From Sulfidibacter corallicola (GTDB lineage: Bacteria; Acidobacteriota; Holophagae; Acanthopleuribacterales; Acanthopleuribacteraceae), in NCBI RefSeq assembly GCF_017498545.1, contig NZ_CP071793.1, positions 6,461,001 to 6,525,000 on the forward strand: 64,000 bases of DNA. Reading direction: 5' to 3'. The translations under genes were made by a program, and so were the position numbers. The notes under the pieces are model-generated. The model was not told the origin of the DNA and made no database searches. It was given only the letters and a program-made list of their open reading frames with translations. This document shows positions 26,988 through 36,847 of this stretch, piece after piece. The first letter of the stretch is position 1; the number at the start of each line of letters is the position of its first letter.

Positions 26988-28409
26988 TCAGAACCGGTAG
27001 AGCATCGAGGTGACCCAGGATTTGAAATCGTCCGATTCCACGTAGGCCACGTCCACCTGGATGCGGTTGTTGCGCACGTACCCGATGCCGAGAGTGAAGC
27101 CCATCGACTCCTCGTTGTCGCCGGTGTTGTAGATGAAATCCTGAATGTCGAAGAGCTCGCGCAAGTTCTCTTCGTCATCGTTGGGACGACCCACGAACCG
27201 CGTCTTGTGGTCCGCCTCGTGGAAGGCGCCGCACCGAAAGGCGTAGATGTCGCGACCGCGCGGCCACAGGTATTCCAGGCCCAGGTGCAGGCTGGGATCG
27301 TTGGCGTTTTCGAAGTCGGACTGGGAGAACTGGAAGAAATCGGGGCGTCCGATGTCGATGGTCGACAAGATGGTCAGGTTGTCGCCGCTGAGTTGTTGGT
27401 ACTGAATCCAATTGACTTCCGCAACCACGGTCCAGAAGTCGTTGGGCTGGAACGCCATCCCGATCTGATAGGAATCCGGGATCTTGAACTGTACCGAGGC
27501 TTCCACTTCCGCATCTTCGCCCTGCTCCTGCAGGATCTGGTTGTTGCGGAACACCTCGGGGTAGGTGAATTTCGGCAACCGCTTGGCGGACAGGGCCAGC
27601 TTGACCTTGGGGTGGACCTGGTACTGCCAGCCCAGAACGTAGGCCAGTTTGGCGGTGGTGTGGTCCGCGCTGCTCCTGACCTGGTCGTCCAGCAAAATGT
27701 CGTCGGACGAAAGCGAGGTACGGTAGATGTAGTCCAAATCCAGTTTGGAAATCGCCAGCGAAACCCCCCACGACATGTGGCCCCAACGACGCGACAAACT
27801 GAAACCAAAGGTGTCCAGCCGGATTTTCTCGACGTCGAAGCGGTTGTCGTAGTTGAAGGTATAGTAGTTGTCCGGGGATTCGAATTCCCACAGGCTGGTC
27901 TCGATCGAGCGCGAACGCTGGTAATTCAACTGGTTGGTATAAAAGGCGTTCAGGTTGACGTTGCCGCGCGAGATACTGAACGAGGCGAAGGTCAGGTCCT
28001 TGAGGCGGCTGCTGTCCACGCCCAACTGGTCGGCGTCGGTGTTGAACGACGAAAGGGTGAAGTATCCGCGTTCGGCCAGCGATTGAAAGGTGTTGTCGTT
28101 CTGGCGAAACTCCACCGAGAACTCGGGCGCGTTGAGGACCGCCAAGCCCGCCGGGTTGTTGTACGCCGCCGTGGCCTCGTCCGACAATCCCACGAAGGCG
28201 CGTCCCATGGCGTTGGCTCTCGCCCCGGGCGTGGTGAAATCGAAGCGGAACTCGCGGAACACGGTTTCGTCCGTCTGTGAGAAGCTCGTGCCACAAGCCA
28301 AAATCAAGAGGAGGGAGGCGGGTATCCACTTGGTCCCAGGTCGGCGGGGACGCTGTGTCGAAGAGGTTTCTATCTGGGCAAATGGATACAAACTCATAGT
28401 GCGGATCAT
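26988..28409 (-). CDS. FadL/OMPP1-family outer-membrane transport protein
   Basis: 473 residues from ATG 28409; ATG 28397 is a possible alternative. A long basic N-terminus precedes a signal helix (WIPASLLLILACGTSFSQ). The mature N-terminus has the family signature NAMGRAFVGLSDEATAAYNNPAGLA, followed by alternating beta-barrel strands and a terminal Phe (TSMLYRF). FadL-type channels pass hydrophobic molecules such as fatty acids or aromatics across the outer membrane. The signal region contains ILAC, a weak lipobox, but a lipid anchor would be unusual for this family. The gene stands alone and converges on the CPBP gene. Confidence 0.8.
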   Translation of the reverse strand: MIRTMSLYPFAQIETSSTQRPRRPGTKWIPASLLLILACGTSFSQTDETVFREFRFDFTTPGARANAMGRAFVGLSDEATAAYNNPAGLAVLNAPEFSVEFRQNDNTFQSLAERGYFTLSSFNTDADQLGVDSSRLKDLTFASFSISRGNVNLNAFYTNQLNYQRSRSIETSLWEFESPDNYYTFNYDNRFDVEKIRLDTFGFSLSRRWGHMSWGVSLAISKLDLDYIYRTSLSSDDILLDDQVRSSADHTTAKLAYVLGWQYQVHPKVKLALSAKRLPKFTYPEVFRNNQILQEQGEDAEVEASVQFKIPDSYQIGMAFQPNDFWTVVAEVNWIQYQQLSGDNLTILSTIDIGRPDFFQFSQSDFENANDPSLHLGLEYLWPRGRDIYAFRCGAFHEADHKTRFVGRPNDDEENLRELFDIQDFIYNTGDNEESMGFTLGIGYVRNNRIQVDVAYVESDDFKSWVTSMLYRF

Positions 28410-29125
28410 ATCATTCTCGAGAGGTTCGGTTCCCTAGTTTGTGGCGCTGGCTTCAAGGCTTTCGCGGCGTGTTCGGCCCTTGTGGGACGATGATCGAAAG
28501 AAGTTCCATGGAAAGCGGAGCGGCGCCTCGACGAGGAGCCGATGCGGGCTGTGGCTTTCTGTCGGAATACACTTTTGGGCCATGAGTGTGCTGGCGGCTT
28601 ACAAACACCTGCGAGGCCTTGTCCCGATCACGCTGTAAAAAACGATTAAGCAAGATTGGTCGCATATGAACTCGGTGAGGGTAGATGAGAAACGATTTGG
28701 AATCCGTCATTTCTTCCCCTCTATCCGCAATCGGGGGAGACGGTAGGTGGCGGAGCAGACCTTTCTGACGCGCGGAGCTGGGGGCATGCTCGGAATATAC
28801 GTGATAAATGCTTGATTATCTTTTGGTTGATGCCGATTTCGGTTTGGATCACAGTTTTCTGACATTCGGGCGCCCAGGGCGCACCGCGGGTGCGGCGGCG
28901 AACAAGACATAACGGGAAAACCCCGAGTGGGCCTTCAGGAAAATGGGTAAGGTGGCTTGTCCGTTCCAGCCCCCAAATCATATAGGAAACGAGGGCTGGT
29001 TGTTACAAAAAAATCAGAACTTTGCGGTTTCTTTCCAGTGTACCTGTAAGCATTTCGCCCTGGATTTCGGGTCAATATTGGGTGTCTGTGATGTGTGTCA
29101 TGGACCTCGGTGGGGTGTCCACCCA
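28410..29125. other. Intergenic stretch without a recognised gene
   Basis: About 715 bases between the starts and ends of leftward genes. Only short frames without ribosome sites are found. The part next to 28410 should hold the promoter of the FadL-like gene; no boxes could be assigned with confidence. Confidence 0.4.
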
Positions 29126-29163
29126 AGAAAAAACCCGGAGTCGCACTGGGACGAATCCGGGTT
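29126..29163 (-). terminator. Rho-independent terminator of the cyclophilin gene
   Basis: Read on the minus strand, AACCCGGA pairs with TCCGGGTT (8 bp) across a 16-nt loop and runs into a T tract (A-rich on the plus strand, 29126-29133). It lies about 90 bases after the stop codon at 29251. Confidence 0.8.
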
Positions 29164-29250
29164 CGCTTCGAAACCGAGGAATGGGTTCGGGCAACCGCGT
29201 CGAGCTGGAACCGGCACTAAGCCGCGGACGATTCGGTCACCCCGAATGGC

Positions 29251-29775
29251 TCAATGGCCGTTGGCTTCGAGGTTCTTGTTCCACTCGGTCAGTTTGTCGG
29301 CCATCTGGCTTTCGAGGCCGCTGGTGTCTCCCTCGATGGTGACGCTCTCCATGACATCGCCACCGGCGATGGCGTTGACCACGTCCTGATCGGCACCGCT
29401 TTCGACCGCGCCGAAGACCGCGTGACGGCCGTCGAGCCAGGGGGTGGGCACGTGGGTGATGAAAAACTGGCTACCGTTGGTGTTGGGGCCCGCATTGGCC
29501 ATGGAGAGAATGCCCGGCCGGTCGTGGATCAGGCTGTCGTCGAACTCGTCGGCGAAACGGTAGCCGGGACCACCGGTACCGGTACCTTGCGGGCAGCCGC
29601 CCTGAATCATGAAATCGGGAATGACGCGGTGAAACTTCAGGTTGTCGTAGAAGCCGCGCTTGGCGAGGTTGACGAAATTGGCCACGGTGGCCGGTACCTT
29701 GTCGGCGAAAAGGCTGAGGCGAATGGTGCCTTTGTTGGTTTTGATGACTGCGGTTAGCGTTTGGGATTCGCTCAT
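29251..29775 (-). CDS. Cyclophilin-type peptidyl-prolyl cis-trans isomerase
   Basis: ATG 29775 has AAGGAG upstream, giving 174 residues; the longer frame adds 37 residues without a ribosome site. Cyclophilin core motifs are FHRVIPDFMIQGG (with the catalytic Arg), GTGTGGPGYRFADEF, MANAGPNTNGSQFFIT and WLDGRHAVFGAV. No signal peptide is present, so it is a cytoplasmic folding catalyst of the PpiB kind. The final 20 residues (a charged helix before LEANGH) extend beyond the usual domain end. Monocistronic, judging from its own terminator. Confidence 0.93.
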   Translation of the reverse strand: MSESQTLTAVIKTNKGTIRLSLFADKVPATVANFVNLAKRGFYDNLKFHRVIPDFMIQGGCPQGTGTGGPGYRFADEFDDSLIHDRPGILSMANAGPNTNGSQFFITHVPTPWLDGRHAVFGAVESGADQDVVNAIAGGDVMESVTIEGDTSGLESQMADKLTEWNKNLEANGH

Positions 29776-29932
29776 GGTTTCTCCTTGGTCTGGGGCGTGC
29801 AGGTCGGCAAACCCGGTTTGATGATATGGCTGAGAACGGCCCGGCATGGAGGCACGGGCCGAATCGACTTGGCCAGGCTCACCCACCCTTGCCTTGGGCA
29901 GGTTTTTGAAAACCTAACTTTTTACCATAGCT

Positions 29933-32503
29933 TTAGCGGGCATTCGCAAGTTGGTTCAACCGATCGACCAAATCGAGCACGTCGATCATGCCGTTTCCGT
30001 CGGTGTCGTAGTGCCCGTGGTAGCGGTCGCTGTTGTGCCACATGTCGTAGTTGAAGTCCGGAACCGAATCGTTTTGGCAATCCGCGGTATGGCTCAGGAC
30101 GATGTCGTCGAGCCACCATCCGGTGCGGTTGACGGAACCGTCGGCGCCGGCGCGCCAGCGGAACCAGATCGTCTTGCCGGCGAAATCGGTCAGATCGACA
30201 CGGGTCTGGTGCATTTCGCTTCCCGAGTTGCCGTTGAAGGCCTGACGTCCGGAGATCGGATTGACCGAGTCGCGCAGGGTCACGTCGTATCCGGAGATCA
30301 GGAAGCGATCGGCATTGGCGGGTACGTCCTCGGTGCCTTCGAGAATGTCGGCCCAATGGCTGCCGTCGAGGCTGTATTCCAGAACCCCGCCGTCCCAGCT
30401 AGCTTCGAAGTCGTAGCGGTGCATGAAGCTGAGGAACAGCCTGGCCGCATCGGGCAGGTCGTAGCCTCGAACGAAGGCGATGCTCTGGTCTTGAACCGTC
30501 TCCGCGCTTGGGCAATGCAGGTTGCCGTCTTCGCGACTGTGGGACCAGCCGGTGGTGCCGGAATCGGCGTCGCCGGTCATTTCCATGAAGTTGTCGGCAT
30601 TGTCGGTCAACGTATCCTGGAAGCTGTTGACCTCGGCACCGGTCACGGCCAGGCTCTGGACGATCACGTTGGTCTCTTCGCGACCGCCGCAATTGCCGTC
30701 GCCCACCGAGTCGCCGTCTTCGGCGCGGACGATGTAGTAGTAGGTCTGGCCGTTCAACACGTCGACGTCCAAATAGTCGGTCGTGGTCAGGCAGGAGGCC
30801 ACGCGGTTGACGGGGCCGGGAACGAAATCTTCCACTTCGCCGCGATAGACGTTGTAGCGAATGGATTGACCACAGAAGCCGGAGCCCGCACGCCAGGAGA
30901 GCTGCACCGCGCAGGTTTCCTCACCCACGTTGGCGATGGATTCGAGACCGGCGAAGGTGGGCTGTTCCTGGCAGACGCCGGTGGGCGTGACTTCGATGCA
31001 GGGCGAGGCTAGGGTTTCGCAACCGTCGAGGAAACCGACGACCGCGTAGTTGTAGGTCAGCGTGCCGGAGACTTCGTTGTCGACGTAACTGGTGGTTTCC
31101 AGGGAGGCCGCGAGTTGCGTCATCTCGCGCAGGTCGCAAGTGCCGAGCCCGCGGTAGAGGTTGTACCGCATGTTCTCGCCGTCCAGTGCCGGCCAGGAAA
31201 GGGAGACCTGGTTGTCGGCCGTGTTTTCGGCGTTCAGCGAGGTCGGACCGGCGACGGTCGGGCACACCGCGCTGGGAGGCAGGTTGCTGCCGAGATCGGC
31301 GATCACCGCATCGATGGTAACGCCGCGGTTGGGATCGCCGCAGTTGAGCGCGCTGCCGCGGCAGTGGTGTAGGGCGATGACGCGATGATCGGAGTAGCCC
31401 AAGACCGGAGAACCGGAAGAACCGCCCTGGGTATCGGTCCAATACCCCACTTCGGGAGGCGCACCGGCGTTGCAAGGCGCTTCGGTGACGCTGAACACGT
31501 AGGTTAGGCCGTCGGCGTCTTGGGGGTGGGTGGAGGCATTGGCGATCCGCTTGCCCCAACCGGCCGGATGTTGGGGAATGTAGATGCGCTCGCCCAGTTC
31601 CGGGCCGGACGCACGCAACTGCAGGAAGCCGTAGGTACCTGCCGCGTCTCCGGCGGATTCGGGCAGCTTGACCAGGGCGTAATCCAGCGGTTCGTTGACT
31701 TGCACCAGGTCGACCGCCTCGGCGAGGACGGTGCCGGCACAGGCTCCGCCGGACGCACAATTGGTTTCACAGGTGTCGCCCTCGGCCATCATTTCCACGG
31801 TGGAGTTGTCCGCCCAGCTCTGGTTTTCGATACAGTGCTGGTTGGTCATCAGGTGGTTTTCGTCACCGATCAACCAACCGGTACACCAGTAGATGCCGTT
31901 GGTGAACAGGCGAGCCACCGCGCGCGAGGACTCGTACATCTCGGGTTCGTCCCCGCTCAGGCACTTCGCTTCCTGGGAGTCGTCGTCGCCGCACAGGGCC
32001 CGTTCGAAGTCTTCGTTGAATTCGTGGATTTCGTCGTGGGTGTAGCCGCGCGCGTATTTTTCGATGGTGACCCCGTAGGCGGCGGCGCTACCATAGCTGT
32101 AGAGTTCCAGGATCGCGGTATCGCCGGGAATGTGCAGCGCCCAGAAACCAGGGCCCTTGCCCAGGTCCTTGCGGCCGTAGCCGGTGTAGCGGGAGGACCG
32201 GCTCCCGTCGGGGCTGCGCACGATCAGGAAATCGCCGGGAGCCAAATCCATTTTGGTGATGTAGGGGCTGATGTATTTGGCGCCGGGATGGTGGATCTCC
32301 TGTTGCCAAACCAGTTCGGCCGTTTCGGTCTCGTAGGTCGCATAGGGATGTTCGGTTTCGTTGAGGGTCGGCAATACTTCACCGACGGTAAGGCGGCCAC
32401 CGGGACGGCCGTCGGGACCCGCGAGCAGGGCGGGGCCCGCAAGGAACAACAGGGCGGCTACGAAAAGACGAGCCGGGAGCAAGCTGGGCTTTTTGCAATT
32501 CAT
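29933..32503 (-). CDS. Secreted trypsin-like serine protease with fibronectin-like domains and C-terminal Asp-rich module
   Basis: ATG 32503 follows GGAGAGAG, giving 856 residues with a signal peptide ending near LLAGPDG. The chymotrypsin-fold triad is H223 (TNQHCIENQ), D274 (DYALVKL) and S363 (GGSSGSPVLG). Two fibronectin-III-like segments follow (VSLSWPALDGENMRYNLYRG and VQLSWRAGSGFCGQSIRYNVY). Next is a jelly-roll-like region (FDASWDGG-type, WSHSREDGN). The last 40 residues hold the EF-hand or dockerin-like loop DTDGNGMIDVLDLVDRLNQL. A similar tail ends the M36 protease at 41.3 kb. Many Cys residues indicate an extracellular, disulphide-stabilised enzyme. Confidence 0.85.
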   Translation of the reverse strand: MNCKKPSLLPARLFVAALLFLAGPALLAGPDGRPGGRLTVGEVLPTLNETEHPYATYETETAELVWQQEIHHPGAKYISPYITKMDLAPGDFLIVRSPDGSRSSRYTGYGRKDLGKGPGFWALHIPGDTAILELYSYGSAAAYGVTIEKYARGYTHDEIHEFNEDFERALCGDDDSQEAKCLSGDEPEMYESSRAVARLFTNGIYWCTGWLIGDENHLMTNQHCIENQSWADNSTVEMMAEGDTCETNCASGGACAGTVLAEAVDLVQVNEPLDYALVKLPESAGDAAGTYGFLQLRASGPELGERIYIPQHPAGWGKRIANASTHPQDADGLTYVFSVTEAPCNAGAPPEVGYWTDTQGGSSGSPVLGYSDHRVIALHHCRGSALNCGDPNRGVTIDAVIADLGSNLPPSAVCPTVAGPTSLNAENTADNQVSLSWPALDGENMRYNLYRGLGTCDLREMTQLAASLETTSYVDNEVSGTLTYNYAVVGFLDGCETLASPCIEVTPTGVCQEQPTFAGLESIANVGEETCAVQLSWRAGSGFCGQSIRYNVYRGEVEDFVPGPVNRVASCLTTTDYLDVDVLNGQTYYYIVRAEDGDSVGDGNCGGREETNVIVQSLAVTGAEVNSFQDTLTDNADNFMEMTGDADSGTTGWSHSREDGNLHCPSAETVQDQSIAFVRGYDLPDAARLFLSFMHRYDFEASWDGGVLEYSLDGSHWADILEGTEDVPANADRFLISGYDVTLRDSVNPISGRQAFNGNSGSEMHQTRVDLTDFAGKTIWFRWRAGADGSVNRTGWWLDDIVLSHTADCQNDSVPDFNYDMWHNSDRYHGHYDTDGNGMIDVLDLVDRLNQLANAR

Positions 32504-33045
32504 ATGTTCTCTCTCCGAATGGATCGCTGAAACTCCCGGTGGGCGATCGTTCGAATGATGGGACTCTCGGGTCTTCGGCGCCGATGAAGGACCGAAGGCC
32601 CGGCCGAACCATCTTCGAAGGGATCGCGGAAATGATTCGACAATCCTAATAATCGAATATGGGGTATGGATATAGAAAATATCAGGTGAATCGGGTTCCG
32701 AGGCGTCAACCGTCATGCCGATGAATCTTCCTTGTGTCCTCTAGGAAATGGGATTGCTCACTCGACCAGTTCTCCTTTGCCGTCGAGATCCTGGCAAACC
32801 GATCGTGCGAATTCCCGTTCGGGATGGCCTGAGAGCCGCTGCGCGATAGCCGGTCGAGGGTAGGGGAAGGTTTCCACGGTTGCACGTTCCTTGTAGTTAT
32901 CCACCGGGATAATGCGCCTATAGTATCATGAGAACAAAAGTGCCGAGGTATCGAAAAGGCATCGCGCCCCGAAAGAATGTGATTTTGACGAGGTTTTGTC
33001 CCCGATTTGGCGATGGAACGCGAAGCCGTCGCCCGTACCGTGAAT
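32504..33045. other. Intergenic region upstream of the serine protease gene
   Basis: 542 bases. The part at 32640-32690 is AT-rich and probably contains the leftward promoter. I see no gene, terminator or repeat that I can support. Confidence 0.4.
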
Positions 33046-33897
33046 TCATTCCCTATCGGGCCGCCATTGGGTCAGCAGCGCCGCGTATCCCTCTCGGTAG
33101 TTCGCGAAGCGCGGCCGGAAACCCGTGGCCCGCATGCGGTCGGTGCGCACGCGGCGATTGGCGCGTCCGGGGGCGGGGTTTTCTGACTCCGAACGGGGAG
33201 ACAATCCCAGGGTTCGCATCTTCGCGCGCATCCAGTTCGCCACCTCGTCCATCGTTGCCGGCTCGCCGTCACTGCAGAGATATCGCGATGCCGGGTGGTT
33301 GACGGTCAACAGGTGGGCGAGAAAAGCGGCGCCGTCGTCCACGTGAATCCGGTTGCTGAACAGCGGCGGGTCGCTGGGGTAGGAGGCACCGCCGAACACC
33401 GCGCGAATCAAATGGTGTCGGCCCGGACCGTAGATGCCCGACAACCTCACCACCGTGCCCGGAATGCTCGCACCGGCGATCACTTCTTCGCCTTCCAGCA
33501 GGGTGCGTCCGCTGAATCCGGTGGGTTCGCAAGGGGAGTCCTCGTCCACCCAAGCGCCGCCGCTTTGGTGAAAGACACCGGTGCTCGAGGTGTAGAAAAG
33601 GTGGCGCGGTCGGTCCGACCTGTGGGCGTAGGCCGCCACCAGGCGTTGTATGCCCGTCACGTAGGCGCGCCGATAGGCTTCCGGTGTGCGTTCCCCGGCG
33701 CTGGCGGTGTAGTAGAGGACGTCGACGACGGGAAGGTCTCCCAGGTCGTCTCGAGTCAAATCTCGTCCGATCGGCCGCAGGTCGGACGGTAGGCGTTCCG
33801 CATTGCGTCGCAATCCCCAAACCTCGTGTCCCAGCGACACCAGCATCGATCCCAAACGCGTTCCCAAGTCACCGCAACCGGCGATCAATATGCGCAT
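33046..33897 (-). CDS. NAD(P)-dependent epimerase/dehydratase-like SDR protein (YeeZ-like)
   Basis: ATG 33897, nine bases after GGGGAGG, gives 283 residues starting MRILIAGCGDLGTRLG, a Rossmann dinucleotide site with a GxGxxG-type spacing. Further extended-SDR features are LYYTASAG, a Ser/Thr-rich strand ending FYTSSTGVFHQSGG, and VVRLSGIYGPGRHHLI. The usual YxxxK is not clear; FSGRTLLEGEE occupies that position, as in YeeZ-type atypical SDRs. The function is not established; homologues are annotated as nucleoside-diphosphate-sugar epimerase-like. The gene is divergent from the photolyase gene. Confidence 0.75.
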   Translation of the reverse strand: MRILIAGCGDLGTRLGSMLVSLGHEVWGLRRNAERLPSDLRPIGRDLTRDDLGDLPVVDVLYYTASAGERTPEAYRRAYVTGIQRLVAAYAHRSDRPRHLFYTSSTGVFHQSGGAWVDEDSPCEPTGFSGRTLLEGEEVIAGASIPGTVVRLSGIYGPGRHHLIRAVFGGASYPSDPPLFSNRIHVDDGAAFLAHLLTVNHPASRYLCSDGEPATMDEVANWMRAKMRTLGLSPRSESENPAPGRANRRVRTDRMRATGFRPRFANYREGYAALLTQWRPDRE

Positions 33898-34171
33898 GCC
33901 GCACAGCCTCCCCGCATGATGTACATGTCCCGATCCGACCAGATTTCCCGATGGCGCCAAAGCGCCAAATTTGCCCTTGGCCGCAACCCAAAAAGTCATA
34001 GCATGGATTGTGTCGCAGCGAATGGAAATGTGACCTCATCGCGGCCCCGGTTCGGAAGCCGAGCCGGAAATCTCGGGCTCGGGGTTGCGGGCAAGGTTTG
34101 GGGAACCGCTCGGCCGTTTTTGTATAACTCGTTTTTAACGAGTGAGTTATCCGTGGAGGTTGGTGTATTCG

Positions 34172-35536
34172 ATGGTTGAAGAGGTATCCGTCTCACTGTT
34201 TTGGTTTCGTCGCGATCTGCGCTTGGAAGACAACCGGGGGTTGGAGGCGGCGCTACGAGGTCCCCATCCGGTGATTCCCATCTTCATTTTCGATAGAAAT
34301 ATCTTGGACAAGTTGGAGGATCGCCGCGATCGCCGAGTTACTTTCATCCATCGGACCCTAAGTGGGCTCAAGGAAAAACTGCGCTCCTGGGGTTCGGACC
34401 TATGGGTGTTCGAAGGAACGCCGATCGAGGTGTTTGGGCGATTGTCGGCCGCTGCGCCCGAGCGGGTCCGCGTCCGTGCCGTGTATACCAATCGCGATTA
34501 CGAACCCTATGCGGTAAGGCGCGACGCAGGGGTCGCCGAGCTGTTGACGGCTTCGGGCGCTACCTTTGAGAGCTTCAAGGATCAATGCGTTTTCGAGCGA
34601 AATCAGATCCTCAACCAATCGGGCTCGCCCTACACCGTGTTCACCCCCTACAAGCGCAAGTGGCTGGCCAGCCTGACGGAGGCCGACCTGGCCCTCTGTG
34701 CGGTGCAACCGTTGCGTCATCGATTCCACCGAGTCACCACATCGCCTCCCTTGCCGAGCCTTGCCGATTTGGGTTTCGAGGCGTCCGAATCGAGCTTCCC
34801 CGGCACGGCCCTTCACCGCGACACGTTGCGGCGGTATGGTGAGGAACGGGACTTTCCCGCGCGCGACATCACCTCCCGTCTCGGCCTGCATTTGCGGTTC
34901 GGGACGCTCAGCGTTCGCGATGTCGCCCGGCAGGCGCGGGACATCGATCCCGTGTTCCTCAGCCAAATCGTGTGGCGCGACTTCTTCATGCAGATCCTCC
35001 ACCACTTCCCCCATGTGGTCAAAGGCGCCTTTCGGCGCGACTACGACCGCATCCCCTGGCGCCGGGACGAAAAGGCGTTCGCACGGTGGTGCGCCGGCAA
35101 TACCGGGGTGCCCATCGTCGACGCCGGCATGCGCGAGCTCGATCGAACCGGCTACATGCACAATCGGGTGCGGATGATCGTCGCCAGTTTTCTGTGCAAG
35201 CACCTGCTGATCGATTGGCGTTGGGGTGAACGGCATTTCGCCCAGCGATTGTTGGACTACGACCTCGCCGCCAACAACGGCAATTGGCAGTGGGCTGCCG
35301 GGTGCGGCTGCGACGCGGCGCCCTATTTTCGCGTCTTCAACCCCTGGCTACAGGCCAAGAAGTTCGACCCCGACGGCACCTATGTCCGGCGCTGGGTTCC
35401 CGAACTCGGCAGCGGCGACTATCCGGCGCCCATGGTCGATCACAAGTTGGCGCGGCAACGCGCCATTTCGGTCTACAAAGCGGCACTGGACGGTTCGACT
35501 CCGGACCCGCGGGAACGGGATTCCCTTTTCGACTGA
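34172..35536 (+). CDS. phrB: Deoxyribodipyrimidine photolyase
   Basis: ATG 34172 gives 454 residues beginning MVEEVSVSLFWFRRDLRLEDN; GGAGG lies 12 bases upstream, and GTG 34142 or 34163 are weaker choices. The N-terminal alpha/beta antenna domain is followed by the helical FAD domain. Class I CPD photolyase motifs are present: QIVWRDFFMQIL, GVPIVDAGMRELDRTGYMHN, RVRMIVASFLCKHLLIDW and DYDLAANNGNWQWAAGCG. It repairs UV-induced pyrimidine dimers using blue light. The DUF523-DUF1722 gene downstream converges on it, repeating the association of ybgA and phrB in E. coli, and a B12-binding MerR regulator lies beyond. Confidence 0.93.
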   Translation: MVEEVSVSLFWFRRDLRLEDNRGLEAALRGPHPVIPIFIFDRNILDKLEDRRDRRVTFIHRTLSGLKEKLRSWGSDLWVFEGTPIEVFGRLSAAAPERVRVRAVYTNRDYEPYAVRRDAGVAELLTASGATFESFKDQCVFERNQILNQSGSPYTVFTPYKRKWLASLTEADLALCAVQPLRHRFHRVTTSPPLPSLADLGFEASESSFPGTALHRDTLRRYGEERDFPARDITSRLGLHLRFGTLSVRDVARQARDIDPVFLSQIVWRDFFMQILHHFPHVVKGAFRRDYDRIPWRRDEKAFARWCAGNTGVPIVDAGMRELDRTGYMHNRVRMIVASFLCKHLLIDWRWGERHFAQRLLDYDLAANNGNWQWAAGCGCDAAPYFRVFNPWLQAKKFDPDGTYVRRWVPELGSGDYPAPMVDHKLARQRAISVYKAALDGSTPDPRERDSLFD

Positions 35537-35577
35537 CCGTTTCGCGATCCCGATGCCTCCGGCGAGAGCCGCCCGCT

Positions 35578-36627
35578 TCAGCGCAGGAGCTGGCCCATTC
35601 GCAGATCGGCGGGATACGGCTGCAGGTAGGTCTGGCCCTGAACCCACGGGTGCGGTAACCGCCGCAGATGGTGGTTGAGGAGCGCCAAGGGCACACTCAG
35701 CGGTGTATGCCGGCGGCGGTACTGCTCGATATGGTGAATCATTTCCCGTTTGTCTTCACCCTGCATCCGGTCCTTCAGGAACCCGAGCAGGTGATAGAGC
35801 ACGTTGGCGTGCTTTCCGGTGGCCGCATGCTGTTCCAGGCAGTGCATGAACATCTCGCCGTAGGCGTCCACCCGTTTTTGCCAGTCTCCCGTGCCCGCCG
35901 CACCGACGATGCGACCCAATTCCTTGGCGACCGCCGGCTGATGCGCCGTCAACTGCATTTTGTGGCGGCGGTGGAAGACGACCAAATCCGCCGGGGTGGG
36001 GTCGTTCGCCAGAAAAAATGACCATCTTTGATAGGCATATATGCGTTCGATGAAATTTTCACGTAGGTTCGTGTCGTTTAAACGACCATCCTCTTCGATT
36101 GGAATCAGAGGGAACCGTTTTCGGAGGTTTTGGGCGAAAACCCCTTCGGAAACTCCGATGCGGTGGCCGTCTTCTCGATAGAGGGGAACCCGTTCCATGC
36201 CGCACGAAGGCGACTTCCGTTTGAGAATGAAGCCATGTGGATTTTTGTTGGACAAAAAATTCAGGAAAGTCTCGCAAAAAGCGTGAAGAACAACTGTTCG
36301 GTCAATTCCCGTGCGACTTTCTTCGAGGTGGACCTCCTTTTCGCGCTTGACAAGTCGGAGCGCTTCGCGGGGGGTGCCCAATCCGGCCCCCATTTCCGGG
36401 CAGACCGGAATCCAATTCACGTAACGAGCCATCACGCTCGTGACGAAATGGTTGTGACAATGGCCGCCGTTGAATCGAACCTTCTCGCCCAACAAACACA
36501 GAGATATACCCAAGTTGGGCTTGCCGAGGTCCAAGCCTCCGCGAAATGGGTCACCGAGACCCGATCGGGTCGTCTGGCGCGGTTGGCCGCCGGTCTCGTT
36601 TGTGGGGTTCCGGTTAGGGTTTTTCAC
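35578..36627 (-). CDS. TudS-like (DUF523) plus DUF1722 two-domain protein (YbgA-like)
   Basis: GTG 36627 has GGGAGG five bases upstream, giving 349 residues. The DUF523 domain (about 35-190) carries the three Cys expected for the [4Fe-4S] cluster of thiouracil desulphidase TudS: C44 (LCLLGEKVRFNGG), C76 (VCPEMGAGLGTPRE) and C142 (KSPSCG). The DUF1722 domain fills residues 205-349 (FHRRHKMQLTAHQ, YHLLGFLKDRM, LPHPWVQGQTYLQPYP). In many bacteria this fusion adjoins photolyase. A role in thiolated-base or light-damage metabolism is inferred. Transcription probably starts at the promoter at 36737-36765 and diverges from the MerR gene. Confidence 0.85.
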   Translation of the reverse strand: MKNPNRNPTNETGGQPRQTTRSGLGDPFRGGLDLGKPNLGISLCLLGEKVRFNGGHCHNHFVTSVMARYVNWIPVCPEMGAGLGTPREALRLVKREKEVHLEESRTGIDRTVVLHAFCETFLNFLSNKNPHGFILKRKSPSCGMERVPLYREDGHRIGVSEGVFAQNLRKRFPLIPIEEDGRLNDTNLRENFIERIYAYQRWSFFLANDPTPADLVVFHRRHKMQLTAHQPAVAKELGRIVGAAGTGDWQKRVDAYGEMFMHCLEQHAATGKHANVLYHLLGFLKDRMQGEDKREMIHHIEQYRRRHTPLSVPLALLNHHLRRLPHPWVQGQTYLQPYPADLRMGQLLR

Positions 36628-36736
36628 GAAATCCTCCCGCAATCCTCGGTGCTTTGGCTCATCGGCCGACGGTCCACTTGGCTTGAAAATTGTCTAGCTT
36701 ATGTTCAAACTTTTTTCAGGACTTACATCGTATACG

Positions 36737-36765
36737 AGTATGATAATCGAATTCTGTCATGTCAA
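36737..36765 (-). promoter_or_regulatory. Sigma70-type promoter for the TudS-DUF1722 gene
   Basis: On the minus strand, TTGACA (36765-36760) and CATACT (36742-36737) are separated by 17 bases. The palindrome CGTATACG (36729-36736) directly abuts the -10 box and is a possible operator for the neighbouring MerR protein. Confidence 0.6.
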
Positions 36766-36796
36766 GCTGTTGGCTGGAAAAAAACTGGATATTTGG

Positions 36797-36825
36797 TTGA
36801 CAAATAAAAAAAACAGCTACATTTT
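36797..36825 (+). promoter_or_regulatory. Probable promoter of the MerR/B12 regulator gene
   Basis: TTGACA at 36797-36802 and CATTTT at 36820-36825 are 17 bases apart with an A-rich spacer. A strong ribosome site (AAGGAGG, 36837-36843) follows, then ATG 36848. The divergent promoter lies only 32 bases away, so one regulator could control both. Confidence 0.5.
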
Positions 36826-36847
36826 AGGGAATATCCAAGGAGGCATC